Counted from the first letter of the stretch, positions 27,211 to 36,403 are shown. The stretch is DNA of 64,000 nt from Pseudomonadota bacterium (GCA_022566735.1 JADFIG010000002.1:1-64000), one strand, 5' to 3'. Numbers and translations: made by a program. The notes: a model not told the origin generated them from the letters alone.

Positions 27211-28349
27211 ACGGCACTCCACAGCACGTTGCGCAGCGGCACGACGGTGTCGTAGACCTTGTAGCGGTAGTGCTTCCATTCGGTGTCGGTGGTGCTGGCC
27301 TTGGGGAGGGTCAGCGTCAGGCATTTGCGCGAGCTGCCGGTGCTGCAGGCGGCGGTGCCCGACACCGTGGTGGCGGTGCCCACGTCCCAGACCGGATCGA
27401 GCTGGGTGACTTCCTCTTTCTCGCGGGTCTCGCTGCGCGCGACCAGGGCCACCCGCACGGCCAGCACACGCGACCAGCCGTCGGCGGTGGTGGGGGAGGT
27501 GGTGTCGAACTGGTCGACCACGCCGTCCTTGGGCGTGGAGGTGTCCTTGCCGTAGAGCATGCGCATGGCCACGATGCCCGAGGCCAGCATCTGGTCGCCG
27601 CCCCAGGCGCCGGTGGGCTGCAGCTCGCGCATGACCAGGTTCTCGCTGCTGAGGGTGTACTCGCGCATCACGATGGCGCCCAGGTTGACCAGGTAGCTGG
27701 TGTCGGCCGGGTAGCCGGTGGTGGGCATGAGCGTGGATGCGGACGCCGGGTTCCAGCTGTCGCCGGAAGGCTGCTCGTTGGGCACGTTGGTGCTGGACAG
27801 CACATTGGTGCCCGAGCCCGCCACCTGGAAGATGGTGCACCAGTTGGTGCTGCTCCAGGTCGAGGGGATGGCCATCATCACGTCGCCATTGGCCGTGCCG
27901 GTGCTGGAGTTGACGGTGAAGAAGTTGGCGGTCGAGGCATGGTTGGCCTTGACCACCATGGGCACGGCGAAGCTGGTGCGGCCGCTGCTGAAGGTGCGCA
28001 GCGTGGGCACGCCGCTGGTGTTGACCGTGATGGTGGCCGGCGCCAGCGTCAACGACAGGGCGTTGGCGCTGCCGTACTTGGCCGAGATGGGGCAGCCCAG
28101 CGCGGCGCTGTGGCTGATGATGCCGTAGCCCGCGCCCTGCACCTCGCGCGCCAGCGTGTACAGGCCGATGGAGCCATTGACCTGGGCGTCGGAGCCGGAG
28201 CTGGTGGTGCGCCGCTGGCCTTCGCTGTTGACCACCACCTGCGCGATGATGACCGTGGTGATGAGGGCCAGCGCCATGCCGACCAGCAACTCCACCAGGG
28301 TGAAGCCGCGCGCCAGCCGGACGCCTTGAGGGGTGTGTTGCGTTGTCAT
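27207..28349 (-). CDS. pilW: PilW-type minor pilin
   Basis: This 380-residue protein has a prepilin leader of 15 residues (ending ARG) before FTLVELLVGMALALITTVII, with the conserved Glu at mature position 5. The large C-terminal region is Ser/Thr-rich with several cysteines, as expected for the largest minor pilin of the PilY1 priming complex. It would be cleaved by the prepilin peptidase PilD, which is not encoded here. It is coupled to pilX by overlap and follows pilV after four bases. Confidence 0.9.
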   Translation of the reverse strand: MTTQHTPQGVRLARGFTLVELLVGMALALITTVIIAQVVVNSEGQRRTTSSGSDAQVNGSIGLYTLAREVQGAGYGIISHSAALGCPISAKYGSANALSLTLAPATITVNTSGVPTLRTFSSGRTSFAVPMVVKANHASTANFFTVNSSTGTANGDVMMAIPSTWSSTNWCTIFQVAGSGTNVLSSTNVPNEQPSGDSWNPASASTLMPTTGYPADTSYLVNLGAIVMREYTLSSENLVMRELQPTGAWGGDQMLASGIVAMRMLYGKDTSTPKDGVVDQFDTTSPTTADGWSRVLAVRVALVARSETREKEEVTQLDPVWDVGTATTVSGTAACSTGSSRKCLTLTLPKASTTDTEWKHYRYKVYDTVVPLRNVLWSAV

Positions 28350-28353
28350 GGCG

Positions 28354-28794
28354 TCAACCTGCGGTGCTCAGCCGGGTGCGTGCGCTGTAGGTGTGCTGGT
28401 CGTCGCTGCCGTGGCGCCAGGTCACGGTCACGGTGACTTCCTGCGTGGCGGCGTTCACGATGACGCTGCCGCTGCCGTTGGGCAGGGTGTTGCTCACCTT
28501 GGTCTGCCAGTCGCTGCAGCGCGTGTGGGAGGTGCAGGCCGTGCCGTTGTAGTTGGTCACGTGGGCGAGGTCGCTCCACATCATGCCCACCACCTCGTTG
28601 GCCAGGTAGCTCGCGTCGGCGCGGTACTTGGCGTCCGATTGCGCGGCGGTCATGCGGGCCTGCAGGCCCACCAGGGCCAGCACACCGATGCTGAAGATCA
28701 GGATGGAGACCAGCACCTCGATGAGCATCATGCCGTGCTGGCGATGCGCATGGGGACGGCGCTGGAGGGCTCGGGCGGATGGACGGGCTGGCAT
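28354..28794 (-). CDS. pilV: PilV-type minor pilin
   Basis: This 146-residue prepilin has a basic leader of about 21 residues (ending RQHG) followed by MMLIEVLVSILIFSIGVLAL, with Glu at mature position 5. The C-terminal domain has two cysteines (ACTSHTRC) that may form a disulfide. The start codon is chosen to give the leader. The larger open frame upstream overlaps fimT and is rejected. It is part of the priming complex of the type IVa pilus. Confidence 0.87.
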   Translation of the reverse strand: MPARPSARALQRRPHAHRQHGMMLIEVLVSILIFSIGVLALVGLQARMTAAQSDAKYRADASYLANEVVGMMWSDLAHVTNYNGTACTSHTRCSDWQTKVSNTLPNGSGSVIVNAATQEVTVTVTWRHGSDDQHTYSARTRLSTAG

Positions 28795-28811
28795 CTTGGG
28801 TGCTCCCGGGC

Positions 28812-29462
28812 TCACAGGCAGCGACGCGGGTCGCTGGTGTTGGTGATGGTGGTGTCGCAGAAGCGCACCATGCCGGCCGGCGTGATGTCCACGCGCAGGG
28901 GGCGGTCGTCGGTCTGCGAACTCGCGTAGTTCACGGTGATGCGGCGCAGGTTCCGGTGCGCGTCCCCGCTGCCGGAGAAGGTCATGGGGCGCCCCAGCGC
29001 ATCGAAGGTGACGCTGTCGGTGGCCGTGGTGTTGTCGCTGGCCAGGCCGCTGACCGACACCCCGTTGGCGCCGTCGGCGCCCAGGTGGGAGGCCACGATC
29101 AGCGGGTCGGCGGCGTCGGTGCTGCTGTTGGTGGGCGTGGCGCCGCAGGCGCCGGCGGGGCTGCGCACGCTGACCACCCAGGAGCTGCCCGAAGCCGACA
29201 GCGCACAGCTGTTGCCCAGCGTGGTCGTGCTGTTGTTGACCATGTGGAAGGTGATGGGGCGGTTGCGGCGCACCGCCTCGTTGCGGGCCTGCTGCAGGCC
29301 GGACTGCAGGGACTCGGCCTGGTTGCGCAGCTTGGCATTGCGCGTCCATGTGCCGATGCTGGGCACGGCCGCGGCCAGCAGCATGCCCAGCACCACCAGG
29401 GTGACGGCGATCTCGATGATGGAGAAGCCTTGCTGTGTCGCGCGGCGGGTGAGGCTGGCCAT
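28812..29462 (-). CDS. fimT: FimT/GspH-type minor pilin
   Basis: This 216-residue prepilin has a 12-residue leader ending QQG before FSIIEIAVTLVVLGMLLAAA, with Glu at mature position 5. The LQSGLQQARNEAVRRNRPITF segment that follows is characteristic of the FimT/FimU/GspH group. FimT-like pilins can also bind DNA during natural transformation in some bacteria, so a role in uptake is possible. It lies between pilE and pilV in the same operon. Confidence 0.9.
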   Translation of the reverse strand: MASLTRRATQQGFSIIEIAVTLVVLGMLLAAAVPSIGTWTRNAKLRNQAESLQSGLQQARNEAVRRNRPITFHMVNNSTTTLGNSCALSASGSSWVVSVRSPAGACGATPTNSSTDAADPLIVASHLGADGANGVSVSGLASDNTTATDSVTFDALGRPMTFSGSGDAHRNLRRITVNYASSQTDDRPLRVDITPAGMVRFCDTTITNTSDPRRCL

Positions 29463-29479
29463 GGCGTGCTCCGTGGGGT

Positions 29480-29968
29480 TCAGGAACAGTCCGAGGCGGA
29501 CTTCACCGCCCAGCAGGTGGCGGTGGCCGTGGCGCCGCCGTACTGGGTGGTGGCCTTGGCGCCGGTGTCGCTCAGGGTGTAGGTGTAGCCGGCGACCGTC
29601 GAGCTGCTCTTGCCGGTGGCGGTCAGGGTGTAGGCCTGGCCGCTGTTGCTGGAGGTGCAGCTGTAGTCGAAGTATTTGGCGTCCGCGATGGACAGCGCGT
29701 TGGCCGCGGCCGTGCCGCAGGTGGTGGCGCCGGCGGGGCTGTAGCTGCGGTTGTCCTGGTAGTACTGCTCCAGGCGGATGCGCTGGGCCGACAGGTTGGA
29801 GAAGGCCTCCTGCATCGCGCCGCGGCGGATGTAGTTGGTGTAGGCCGGCACGGCCACCGACGCCAGGATGGCCACGATGGCCACCACGATCATCACTTCG
29901 ATGAGCGTGAAGCCGCGCACTGCGGCGGCGATGGCCGGACGGATCGGTGTGGAAGTGTGTGCCTGCAT
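29480..29968 (-). CDS. pilE: PilE-type pilin, first gene of the minor pilin operon
   Basis: This 162-residue type IV prepilin has a 19-residue leader ending AAVRG before FTLIEVMIVVAIVAILASVA, with Glu at mature position 5. The segment FSNLSAQRIRLEQYYQDNRSY is typical of PilE proteins that accompany PilY1. The internal ATG was chosen to give this leader and has AAGGGG upstream. The 36 preceding codons are not credible. In many Burkholderiales the pilE copy comes last in the cluster, whereas here it is first. The 218 bases upstream should hold the operon promoter, but I could not pick one with confidence. Confidence 0.9.
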   Translation of the reverse strand: MQAHTSTPIRPAIAAAVRGFTLIEVMIVVAIVAILASVAVPAYTNYIRRGAMQEAFSNLSAQRIRLEQYYQDNRSYSPAGATTCGTAAANALSIADAKYFDYSCTSSNSGQAYTLTATGKSSSTVAGYTYTLSDTGAKATTQYGGATATATCWAVKSASDCS

Positions 29969-30186
29969 GCCAGAAACCCCTTGGTGTGGATCCATGATGG
30001 CGACATCGGGAAATTCTGGGTTTGCAAGGAGGGCGGCGATCGGCGGATCAGCGTGACAAAACCCACGCTGCCGCATCGGCTTGCGTCTTGTTACAGGGCC
30101 GGCCAGCAGGTGGCGCGGCCGGCCTCAGCCGTTCGTCCGCGGGGGCTGACCGTTCAGCCGGGCTGCTGCCTGCGCTCAGTGGGTGC

Positions 30187-31104
30187 TCAGGCAGCGCCCT
30201 GCGCCACCGGGCGGCCCGGGTCGGCGCACCACTCGCTCCAGGAGCCCGCGTACAGCCGGGTGGGGGCGAAGCCGGCGTGGGCCATGGCCAGCAGGTTGTG
30301 ACAGGCGGTCACGCCCGAGCCGCACTGGTGCACCAGGGTGTCCTGGCTGGCGCCGGCCTGGGCCAGCAGGGCGGTGAACTCGTCGCGCAGCACAGCGGGC
30401 GCCTTGAAGCGGCCTTCGCTCAGGTTGAGCTGGAAGAAGCGGTTGCACGCGCCAGGGATGTGGCCGCCGACCGGGTCCAGGGTCTCGTTCTCGCCGCGGA
30501 AGCGGTCGGGGGCGCGGGCGTCGAGCAACTGCAGCTGCGCTTGCCCCAGCGCGGCGTGCACGTCGGCGGCGCTCAGCACCCAGCCGGCCTGCACCCGGGG
30601 CGTCACCACGGTGGTCGGGCGGGCGGCCACCGTGGTGTCCTGGGCCCCACCCTCAGGTGGCAGGGCCAGCCAGGCCGGCCAGCCGCCGTCGAGCACCTGC
30701 ACGCGGTCGTGGCCCAGCCAGCGCAGCAACCACCAGGCACGGGCGGCGAACATGCCGCCGGCATCGTCGTAAGCGACCACGCGGGTGTCGGGGCGCAGGC
30801 CCCAGGCGCCCAGCGTGCGGGCCAGGGCGTCGGGCGAGGGCAGGGGGTGGCGCCCATTGAACTGCGGCGTGCCCTGGCCGGCCTTCGGCCCCGAGAGGTC
30901 GCGGTCCAGGTGGGCGTGCCGTGCGCCGGGGATGTGGCCCTGCCGCCAGGCGGCCTCGCCCGCGGCGGCATCGGCCAGGTCGAAGCGGCAGTCCAGCACC
31001 AGCACGTCGTCGGGCGCCGCTGCCGTCGACGGCGCCAGCAGCGCGCGCAGCTCGGTCGCATCGATCAGCGGAGGCAAGGCTGGCGAGGGGGCGGCAAGGC
31101 TCAT
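30187..31104 (-). CDS. sseA: 3-mercaptopyruvate sulfurtransferase
   Basis: This 305-residue protein has two rhodanese domains. The active-site loop in the second domain is CGSGVTACH with the nucleophile C261, the CGSGVT type seen in mercaptopyruvate rather than thiosulfate sulfurtransferases. It transfers sulfur from 3-mercaptopyruvate to thiols or cyanide and is probably cytosolic, because no signal peptide is visible. The downstream thioredoxin-like gene (reading the same way, upstream in transcription) is 11 bases away, so the two form an operon. Confidence 0.9.
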   Translation of the reverse strand: MSLAAPSPALPPLIDATELRALLAPSTAAAPDDVLVLDCRFDLADAAAGEAAWRQGHIPGARHAHLDRDLSGPKAGQGTPQFNGRHPLPSPDALARTLGAWGLRPDTRVVAYDDAGGMFAARAWWLLRWLGHDRVQVLDGGWPAWLALPPEGGAQDTTVAARPTTVVTPRVQAGWVLSAADVHAALGQAQLQLLDARAPDRFRGENETLDPVGGHIPGACNRFFQLNLSEGRFKAPAVLRDEFTALLAQAGASQDTLVHQCGSGVTACHNLLAMAHAGFAPTRLYAGSWSEWCADPGRPVAQGAA

Positions 31105-31115
31105 GGTGTCGGCGG

Positions 31116-32117
31116 TCAGAACAGCGCCATGCTGAGCTTGCGGCGGTAGGCGTCGATGACGGGGTCGGCCGCGGTCACTTCCACCTTGCCGGCGATCTCC
31201 AGCCGGGGTTTGCCATCGGGGGCGCCGGCGGCGCCCGGCGCACCAGGGCCCTTGCCCGGCGCGGCGGGCTTGGGTTGCGGCCGGGTCATTGTCTCCAGGA
31301 TGGCGACGTAGAGCTTGCGCGCGGCCTCCTCGTTCCAGGCCTTGTCGCGCATGATGATCTCCAGCAACTCGTCCATGGCCTCGGTCTGGCGGCCCAGGGC
31401 GAGGTGCAGCGAGGCCAGCTCGAAGCGGGCGGCGAAATCGCGCTTGTTGGCGGCGATGGCTTCCTGCAGCGTGCTCAGCGGGCGGCCGCTGGCGCGCACC
31501 CCGAGCACGGCGTCGAGCACGCGCACGAAGGCGGCCGGGCGGGCCTCGACCAGCAGGCCGGTGGCACGCGGGCGCAGGGGCTCGGCCACCAGCTGGGCGT
31601 GTTGCAAGGCGGTGTCCGAGCCCTCGGCCAGCATCAGCGCGATCAGGTCGAAGCGGGCCTCGTCGTTGTTCGGGTCTTTGGCCAGGGCGTCGAGCAGCAG
31701 GTCCACGGCGCCGCCGGTCTGGCCGTCTTCGGCCAGCGCCTCGGCCTGGGCCACTTCGGCATCGGCGGCGAATTCGCCTTCCGAGGGCACGTGCTTGGCC
31801 AGGAACTCGCGGATCTTTTCGGCCGGCAGCGCGCCCACGAAACCGTCCACCGGCTGGCCGCCGGCGAACATCACGCAAAACGGGATGGAGCGCACGCCGA
31901 ACATCTGCGAGAGCTGGCCGGCGATCTCGGGCTGCTCATCGGCATTGAGCTTGGCCAGCACGAAGCGGCCCTGGTACTCGGCCTCCAGGGCCTCCAGCAC
32001 GGGCCCCAGCTGCTTGCAGGGGCCGCACCAGGGCGCCCAGATGTCCAGCAGGATGGGCACCTGTTGCGAGGCCGCCAGCAGGTCGGTTTCGAAGTTCTCG
32101 AGGGTGATGTCGATCAT
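31116..32117 (-). CDS. cnoX: Thioredoxin-TPR co-chaperone, CnoX/YbbN-like
   Basis: This 333-residue protein has an N-terminal thioredoxin fold with WAPWCGPC (C31 and C34) and SIPFCVMF, followed by TPR-like helices (about residues 115-280) as in CnoX/YbbN, a redox-linked holdase that hands clients to chaperonin. Unlike the E. coli protein, it keeps an intact CGPC redox pair. The C-terminus has an Ala/Pro/Gly-rich insert near residues 285-300. The start at MIDITLENFE matches the family. The 28 codons upstream are unlikely. It is divergent from purE. Confidence 0.87.
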   Translation of the reverse strand: MIDITLENFETDLLAASQQVPILLDIWAPWCGPCKQLGPVLEALEAEYQGRFVLAKLNADEQPEIAGQLSQMFGVRSIPFCVMFAGGQPVDGFVGALPAEKIREFLAKHVPSEGEFAADAEVAQAEALAEDGQTGGAVDLLLDALAKDPNNDEARFDLIALMLAEGSDTALQHAQLVAEPLRPRATGLLVEARPAAFVRVLDAVLGVRASGRPLSTLQEAIAANKRDFAARFELASLHLALGRQTEAMDELLEIIMRDKAWNEEAARKLYVAILETMTRPQPKPAAPGKGPGAPGAAGAPDGKPRLEIAGKVEVTAADPVIDAYRRKLSMALF

Positions 32118-32205
32118 GGTCTGCGGAGGGTGAGTGCGGCAGGAGGGGCGGCAGATGAATGCGGTCGATGTGGCCGTTTGCACAGCGCGGAACGTGGGCA
32201 ACGCC

Positions 32206-32211
32206 TAAAAT
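32206..32211 (+). promoter_or_regulatory. -10 element of the purE-purK promoter
   Basis: TAAAAT lies 29 bases before the GTG start of purE, in the 122-base gap that separates it from the divergent cnoX gene. Confidence 0.4.
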
Positions 32212-32239
32212 CCGGGGTTTGACGAGACAGGAGCCCGCG

Positions 32240-32806
32240 GTGAGCACAGCCCCCCACATCACACCCGACAGCCAGGCAGCAGCCAGGACGCAAGCCATCC
32301 AGGTCGGCGTGGTCATGGGCTCCAGCAGCGACTGGGACGTGATGCGTCACGCTGCCGACATTCTCACCGAGTTCGGCATCGCCTTCGAGGCGAAGGTCGT
32401 CTCGGCCCACCGCATGCCCGACGACATGTTCCGCTACGCCGAAGCTGCCGCCGAGCGCGGCCTGGTGGCCATCATCGCTGGAGCCGGTGGTGCAGCCCAC
32501 CTGCCGGGCATGCTGGCGGCCAAGACCACGGTGCCCGTGCTGGGCGTGCCCGTGCCTTCGCGCCACCTGCAGGGCGTGGACTCGCTGCACTCCATCGTGC
32601 AGATGCCCAAGGGCATCCCCGTGGCCACGTTCGCCATCGGCACGGCCGGCGCGGGCAACGCGGCGCTGTTCGCCGTGGCCATGCTCGCCGGCAGCAACCC
32701 CGCCTTGCGCGCCAGGCTCGACGCCTTCCGCGCCCGCCAGACCGAAGTCGCCCGTGCGATGACGGCCGACCTGACGATGCCGACCACGGAAGGCGGCAAG
32801 GCATGA
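32240..32806 (+). CDS. purE: N5-carboxyaminoimidazole ribonucleotide mutase
   Basis: This 188-residue class I PurE moves the carboxyl group from N5-CAIR to form CAIR in purine synthesis. GSSSDWDVM near residue 27 and [12 protein letters not shown] are the phosphate- and substrate-binding motifs. [15 protein letters not shown] is also conserved. A GTG start with AGGAG at seven bases is preferred. It gives a 20-residue N-terminal extension compared with shorter homologues. purK overlaps its stop by four bases. Confidence 0.95.
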   Translation: MSTAPHITPDSQAAARTQAIQVGVVMGSSSDWDVMRHAADILTEFGIAFEAKVVSAHRMPDDMFRYAEAAAERGLVAIIAGAGGAAHLPGMLAAKTTVPVLGVPVPSRHLQGVDSLHSIVQMPKGIPVATFAIGTAGAGNAALFAVAMLAGSNPALRARLDAFRARQTEVARAMTADLTMPTTEGGKA

Positions 32807-33999
32807 GCGCCAAGCAGGACGTGATCCTTCCCGTGATCTTGCCGGGTGCGACCCTGGGCGTGATGGGCGGCGGCCAGCTCGGCCGCATGTTCGTGCACGC
32901 CGCGCAAAGCATGGGCTACCGCACCGCGGTGCTCGACGCCGACGCCACCAGCCCGGCCGGCCTGGTCTCGCACGAGCACATCCGCAGCCCTTACCTCGAC
33001 GCCGCCGGCCTGGCCGAGCTGGCCCGCGTGGCCGATGCCATCACCACCGAGTTCGAGAACGTGCCCGCCGCCGCGCTCGACCAGCTGGCCCAGAGCCGCC
33101 CGGTGGCGCCCGCCGGTGCGTCCGTGGCCATCTGCCAGGACCGCGCCCGCGAGAAGGCCCACTTCGTCGGTTGCGGCGTCGATTGCGCCCCGCACGCCCT
33201 GATCGAAACGCCCGAGCAGCTCGACGCCGTGTCTGACGACCTGCTGCCCGGCATCCTGAAAACATCGCGCCTGGGCTACGACGGCAAGGGCCAGGTCCGC
33301 GTCAAGACGCGCGCCGAGCTCGTCGCCGCCTGGGACGAGCTGCAGAGCGTGGGCTGCGTGCTGGAGAAGATGCTGCCCCTGGCCTACGAGGTCAGCGTCA
33401 TCGTCGCCCGTGGCCGCGACGGCCAGGTCGTGCACTTCCCGCTGCAGCAGAACCTGCACCGCGACGGCATCCTGGCCGTGACCACGGTGCCCGCGCCCAA
33501 CGTCACCGAAGCGGTGTCGCAACAAGCCTATGCCGCGGCGCACCAGATCGCCGCGTCCATGGACTACGTCGGCGTGCTGTGCATCGAGTTCTTCGTGCTG
33601 CAAGATGGCCGCATCGTCGCCAACGAGATGGCCCCGCGCCCGCACAACAGCGGCCACCACACCATCGACGCCTGCGACGTCTCCCAGTTCGAGCTGCAGG
33701 TGCGCGCCATGACCGGCCTGCCCCTGGTCGAGCCCGTGTTGCACAGCCCCTGCCTGATGCTCAACCTGCTGGGCGAGCTGTGGTTCCCTGAAACCGATGG
33801 CCAGCGTGCCACGGCGCAGCAGGAGCCTGACTGGGCCGCCGTGCTGGCGCTCTCGGGCACCCACCTGCACCTCTATGGCAAGACCGAAGCCCGCCTGGGC
33901 CGCAAGATGGGCCACCTGACGGTCACCGGCGCCACGCCTGAGGCTGCCCGCGCCACGGCGCTGCAGGCGGCGGCCATCCTGGGCATCGCGCCGTTCTGA
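32803..33999 (+). CDS. purK: N5-carboxyaminoimidazole ribonucleotide synthase
   Basis: This 398-residue ATP-grasp enzyme carboxylates AIR with bicarbonate and ATP to N5-CAIR, the substrate of PurE. Visible are GGGQLGRM near residue 22, [12 protein letters not shown] near residue 150, [15 protein letters not shown] and the metal-binding [18 protein letters not shown]. It is translationally coupled to purE and followed by tsaC. A 14-base tandem duplication spans its stop codon. Confidence 0.96.
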   Translation: MSAKQDVILPVILPGATLGVMGGGQLGRMFVHAAQSMGYRTAVLDADATSPAGLVSHEHIRSPYLDAAGLAELARVADAITTEFENVPAAALDQLAQSRPVAPAGASVAICQDRAREKAHFVGCGVDCAPHALIETPEQLDAVSDDLLPGILKTSRLGYDGKGQVRVKTRAELVAAWDELQSVGCVLEKMLPLAYEVSVIVARGRDGQVVHFPLQQNLHRDGILAVTTVPAPNVTEAVSQQAYAAAHQIAASMDYVGVLCIEFFVLQDGRIVANEMAPRPHNSGHHTIDACDVSQFELQVRAMTGLPLVEPVLHSPCLMLNLLGELWFPETDGQRATAQQEPDWAAVLALSGTHLHLYGKTEARLGRKMGHLTVTGATPEAARATALQAAAILGIAPF

Positions 34000-34019
34000 C
34001 CGCGCTGTTCTGACCGCGC
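33993..34019 (+). repeat. 14-base direct tandem repeat at the purK stop
   Basis: GTTCTGACCGCGC occurs twice with a period of 14 bases, the first copy containing the last sense codon and stop of purK. It looks like a recent slippage duplication. Confidence 0.8.
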
Positions 34020-34027
34020 CCCGACCC

Positions 34028-35086
34028 ATGCACCTGCTCGACCCCACCGCCCAGCCCGATGCCATCGAGCGCGCCGCGCAGCGTCTGGCCGACGGCGGCC
34101 TGCTGGCCCTGCCCACCGAGACGGTCTACGGCCTCGGCGCCCGTGCCGATGACGATGCCGCCGTGGCCCGCATCTTCGCGGCCAAGGGCCGGCCGGCCGA
34201 CCACCCGCTCATCGTCCATGTGCCCAACGAGGCCGCGGCCCTGCACTTCGTCAGCGCCTTCCCGCCCGTGGCCCAGCGCCTGGTGCGCGCCTTCTGGCCG
34301 GGGCCGCTGACCGTCATCGTGCCGCGCCACCCCGACATGGCCCGCGCGGCTGCCGGCGGCCAGGACACCATCGGCCTGCGCTGCCCGGACCACCCCATCG
34401 CTCGCCATCTGCTGGAGGCCTGCGCCGACCTGGGCGTGCTCGGCGTGGCCGCGCCCAGCGCGAACCGCTTCGGGCGCATCAGCCCCACGCGCGCCGCCCA
34501 TGTGCTCGAAGAGTTCGGGGGACAAGGCGCGGGCCTGGACGAGGTCTGGGTGCTCGACGGCGGGCCCTGCGAGGTCGGCATCGAGTCCACCATCGTCGAT
34601 TGTTCGCGCGGTCAGCCCGTGCTGCTGCGTCCCGGCCGCCTGACGATGGCCCAGCTCGAAGAAGCCGCCGGCGAGCCGCTGCAGTGGTCCCGTCCCGAGG
34701 CGCCTGACCCGAGCGCGCCGCGCGCCTCGGGCACGCTGCTGTCGCACTACGCGCCGCGCGCCCGCGTGCTGCTGATGAGCGATGCGCAGCTGGCCGCTGG
34801 CCTGGACGTGATGGAGCCCGAACTCACCGCCCAGCGCATGGGCCAGCCGCTGCCGCACCCGCGCGTGGCCGTGTACTCGCGCAGCCTGTGGGCGCACCGC
34901 CCGCCGCACCCCGGCGTGAGTCACCTGTCCATGCCCGGCGATGCCGCCACCGCCGCCCACGACCTGTTCGCCGACCTGCGCGAGATGGACGCCACCGGCG
35001 TCGAGCAGATCTGGGTGGAAGTGCCGCCCGAAGGCCCCGAGTGGGACGGCGTGCGCGACCGCCTGCTGCGCGCCTCGGCCATCTGA
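34028..35086 (+). CDS. tsaC: L-threonylcarbamoyladenylate synthase, Sua5 type
   Basis: This 352-residue protein has an N-terminal YrdC domain (LPTETVYGLGA, AAKGRPADHPLIVHV and APSANRFGRISPT) and a C-terminal Sua5 domain (SGTLLSHYAPRARVLL near residue 236). It makes threonylcarbamoyl-AMP for the t6A37 modification of ANN-decoding tRNAs. The two-domain Sua5 form is longer than TsaC alone. It follows purK by 28 bases. Another t6A gene, tsaB, is 3 kb away. Confidence 0.94.
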   Translation: MHLLDPTAQPDAIERAAQRLADGGLLALPTETVYGLGARADDDAAVARIFAAKGRPADHPLIVHVPNEAAALHFVSAFPPVAQRLVRAFWPGPLTVIVPRHPDMARAAAGGQDTIGLRCPDHPIARHLLEACADLGVLGVAAPSANRFGRISPTRAAHVLEEFGGQGAGLDEVWVLDGGPCEVGIESTIVDCSRGQPVLLRPGRLTMAQLEEAAGEPLQWSRPEAPDPSAPRASGTLLSHYAPRARVLLMSDAQLAAGLDVMEPELTAQRMGQPLPHPRVAVYSRSLWAHRPPHPGVSHLSMPGDAATAAHDLFADLREMDATGVEQIWVEVPPEGPEWDGVRDRLLRASAI

Positions 35087-35175
35087 GCAGGGACTTCACA
35101 GGGCTTCACGCGGGGCCGGGCCAATCCCGTGGCAGACTGCCACCCTGTTGATTTCCGGATTCCCTTGGAGTGACC

Positions 35176-36384
35176 ATGTTCCCTGCTGCCGCATCCCGCC
35201 TGCCCGTGACCTCTCGCCGCCTGGGCCGGGTCGCGCTGGCCTGCTCGGTCGTGGCTGGCCTGAGCGCCGGCCTGTCGGCCTGTGGCGGTGGCAGCCGCAA
35301 CAGCTACTTCTCGCCCAGCCGCGTCGTGTCCTTCGGTGACGAGAACAGCGCCATCGATGCCTTCTCCAGCGGCAGCCTGCTCGACAGCAGCGGGGCCGGC
35401 AATGTGGCCAGTGTCAAGGGCCTGACCTACACCGTCCACACCGTCATCACCGACAGCACGCCGGTGGTGTGCCAGCAGAAGACCCCCGCGGGGCTGTGCG
35501 ACGCCGGCGGCGGCACCTTCGGCACCTTGGCCAGCGCGGCCCACTACAGCTTCTCCGACACCTCGTCGACGTTCCTGGAGCTGGATGCGGGCAGCCCTGT
35601 CATGCAGCGCACCACGACGACGCTCTACCGCTGCGACTACGCCACCATCTGGGTCCAGACCATCGCGCGGGCCTACGGCCGTGGCTTCAACACCCAGTGC
35701 CCGCTGGAAACCAACAGCGGCGCCGTGAGCCACGCCACCTACGGCGCCACCTCCGACGACGTGATCGCCCAGATCAACGCCCACCGCGGTGAGCTGGGTT
35801 CGGGCGTGCTGGTCACCATCATGGCCGGCCAGCACGACATCCTGCAGCAGTACGCCGCCATCCGCGGCAGCAGCACCTCCGAAACCGCCGCCATCGGCGA
35901 ACTGCAGGCCCGCGCCGACCGCATGACCGCCGCCGTCAGGGACGTCATCGGCACCGGTGCCAAGGTCGTCCTGGCGCTGACGCCCTCGCTCAACAACTCG
36001 CCCATGGGCGTGTCCGCGGGCGAAGACACGGCGCTGCTGTCGCGCCTGATGGTCGCCTACAACGACCGCCTCTACGTGCGCGGCCTGGGCAACGTGTCCG
36101 GCCGTGACCTGGTCGGCGTCAACCCCGACACCTTCACCAACACCAGCACGCGCAGCACCGCCTACGTGCACAGCACCGCCCTGTGCAACACCACCGGCCT
36201 GAGCAAGCCCGATGGCACGCTGACCACCGGCGCGGCGTCCGACGTGCGCTTCTGCACCACCGACACCCTGGTCAGCGGCGGCAGCACCAGCACCTACATG
36301 TGGGCTGACAACACCCACTTCGCCCCGCTGGGCCACAGCCTGATCGGCACGCTGGGCTTCAACCGCGCCCGCCAGCAGTTCTGA
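35176..36384 (+). CDS. SGNH/GDSL-hydrolase-like lipoprotein
   Basis: This 402-residue protein has a signal peptide with a lipobox (LSAC followed by GGG, near residue 36), so it is probably a lipoprotein. After the lipobox, VVSFGDENS occupies the place of the GDSL block I, but the catalytic serine position reads Glu. A later MAGQHDIL resembles block III, and WADNTHFAPLGH near the C-terminus supplies the Asp/His of block V. It may be an inactive or altered esterase. The ATG six bases after a GTG was chosen because GGAG precedes it. It is flanked by unrelated genes and is probably monocistronic. Confidence 0.72.
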   Translation: MFPAAASRLPVTSRRLGRVALACSVVAGLSAGLSACGGGSRNSYFSPSRVVSFGDENSAIDAFSSGSLLDSSGAGNVASVKGLTYTVHTVITDSTPVVCQQKTPAGLCDAGGGTFGTLASAAHYSFSDTSSTFLELDAGSPVMQRTTTTLYRCDYATIWVQTIARAYGRGFNTQCPLETNSGAVSHATYGATSDDVIAQINAHRGELGSGVLVTIMAGQHDILQQYAAIRGSSTSETAAIGELQARADRMTAAVRDVIGTGAKVVLALTPSLNNSPMGVSAGEDTALLSRLMVAYNDRLYVRGLGNVSGRDLVGVNPDTFTNTSTRSTAYVHSTALCNTTGLSKPDGTLTTGAASDVRFCTTDTLVSGGSTSTYMWADNTHFAPLGHSLIGTLGFNRARQQF

Positions 36385-36403
36385 GGCGCCTGGCGCCAGC
36401 GGC

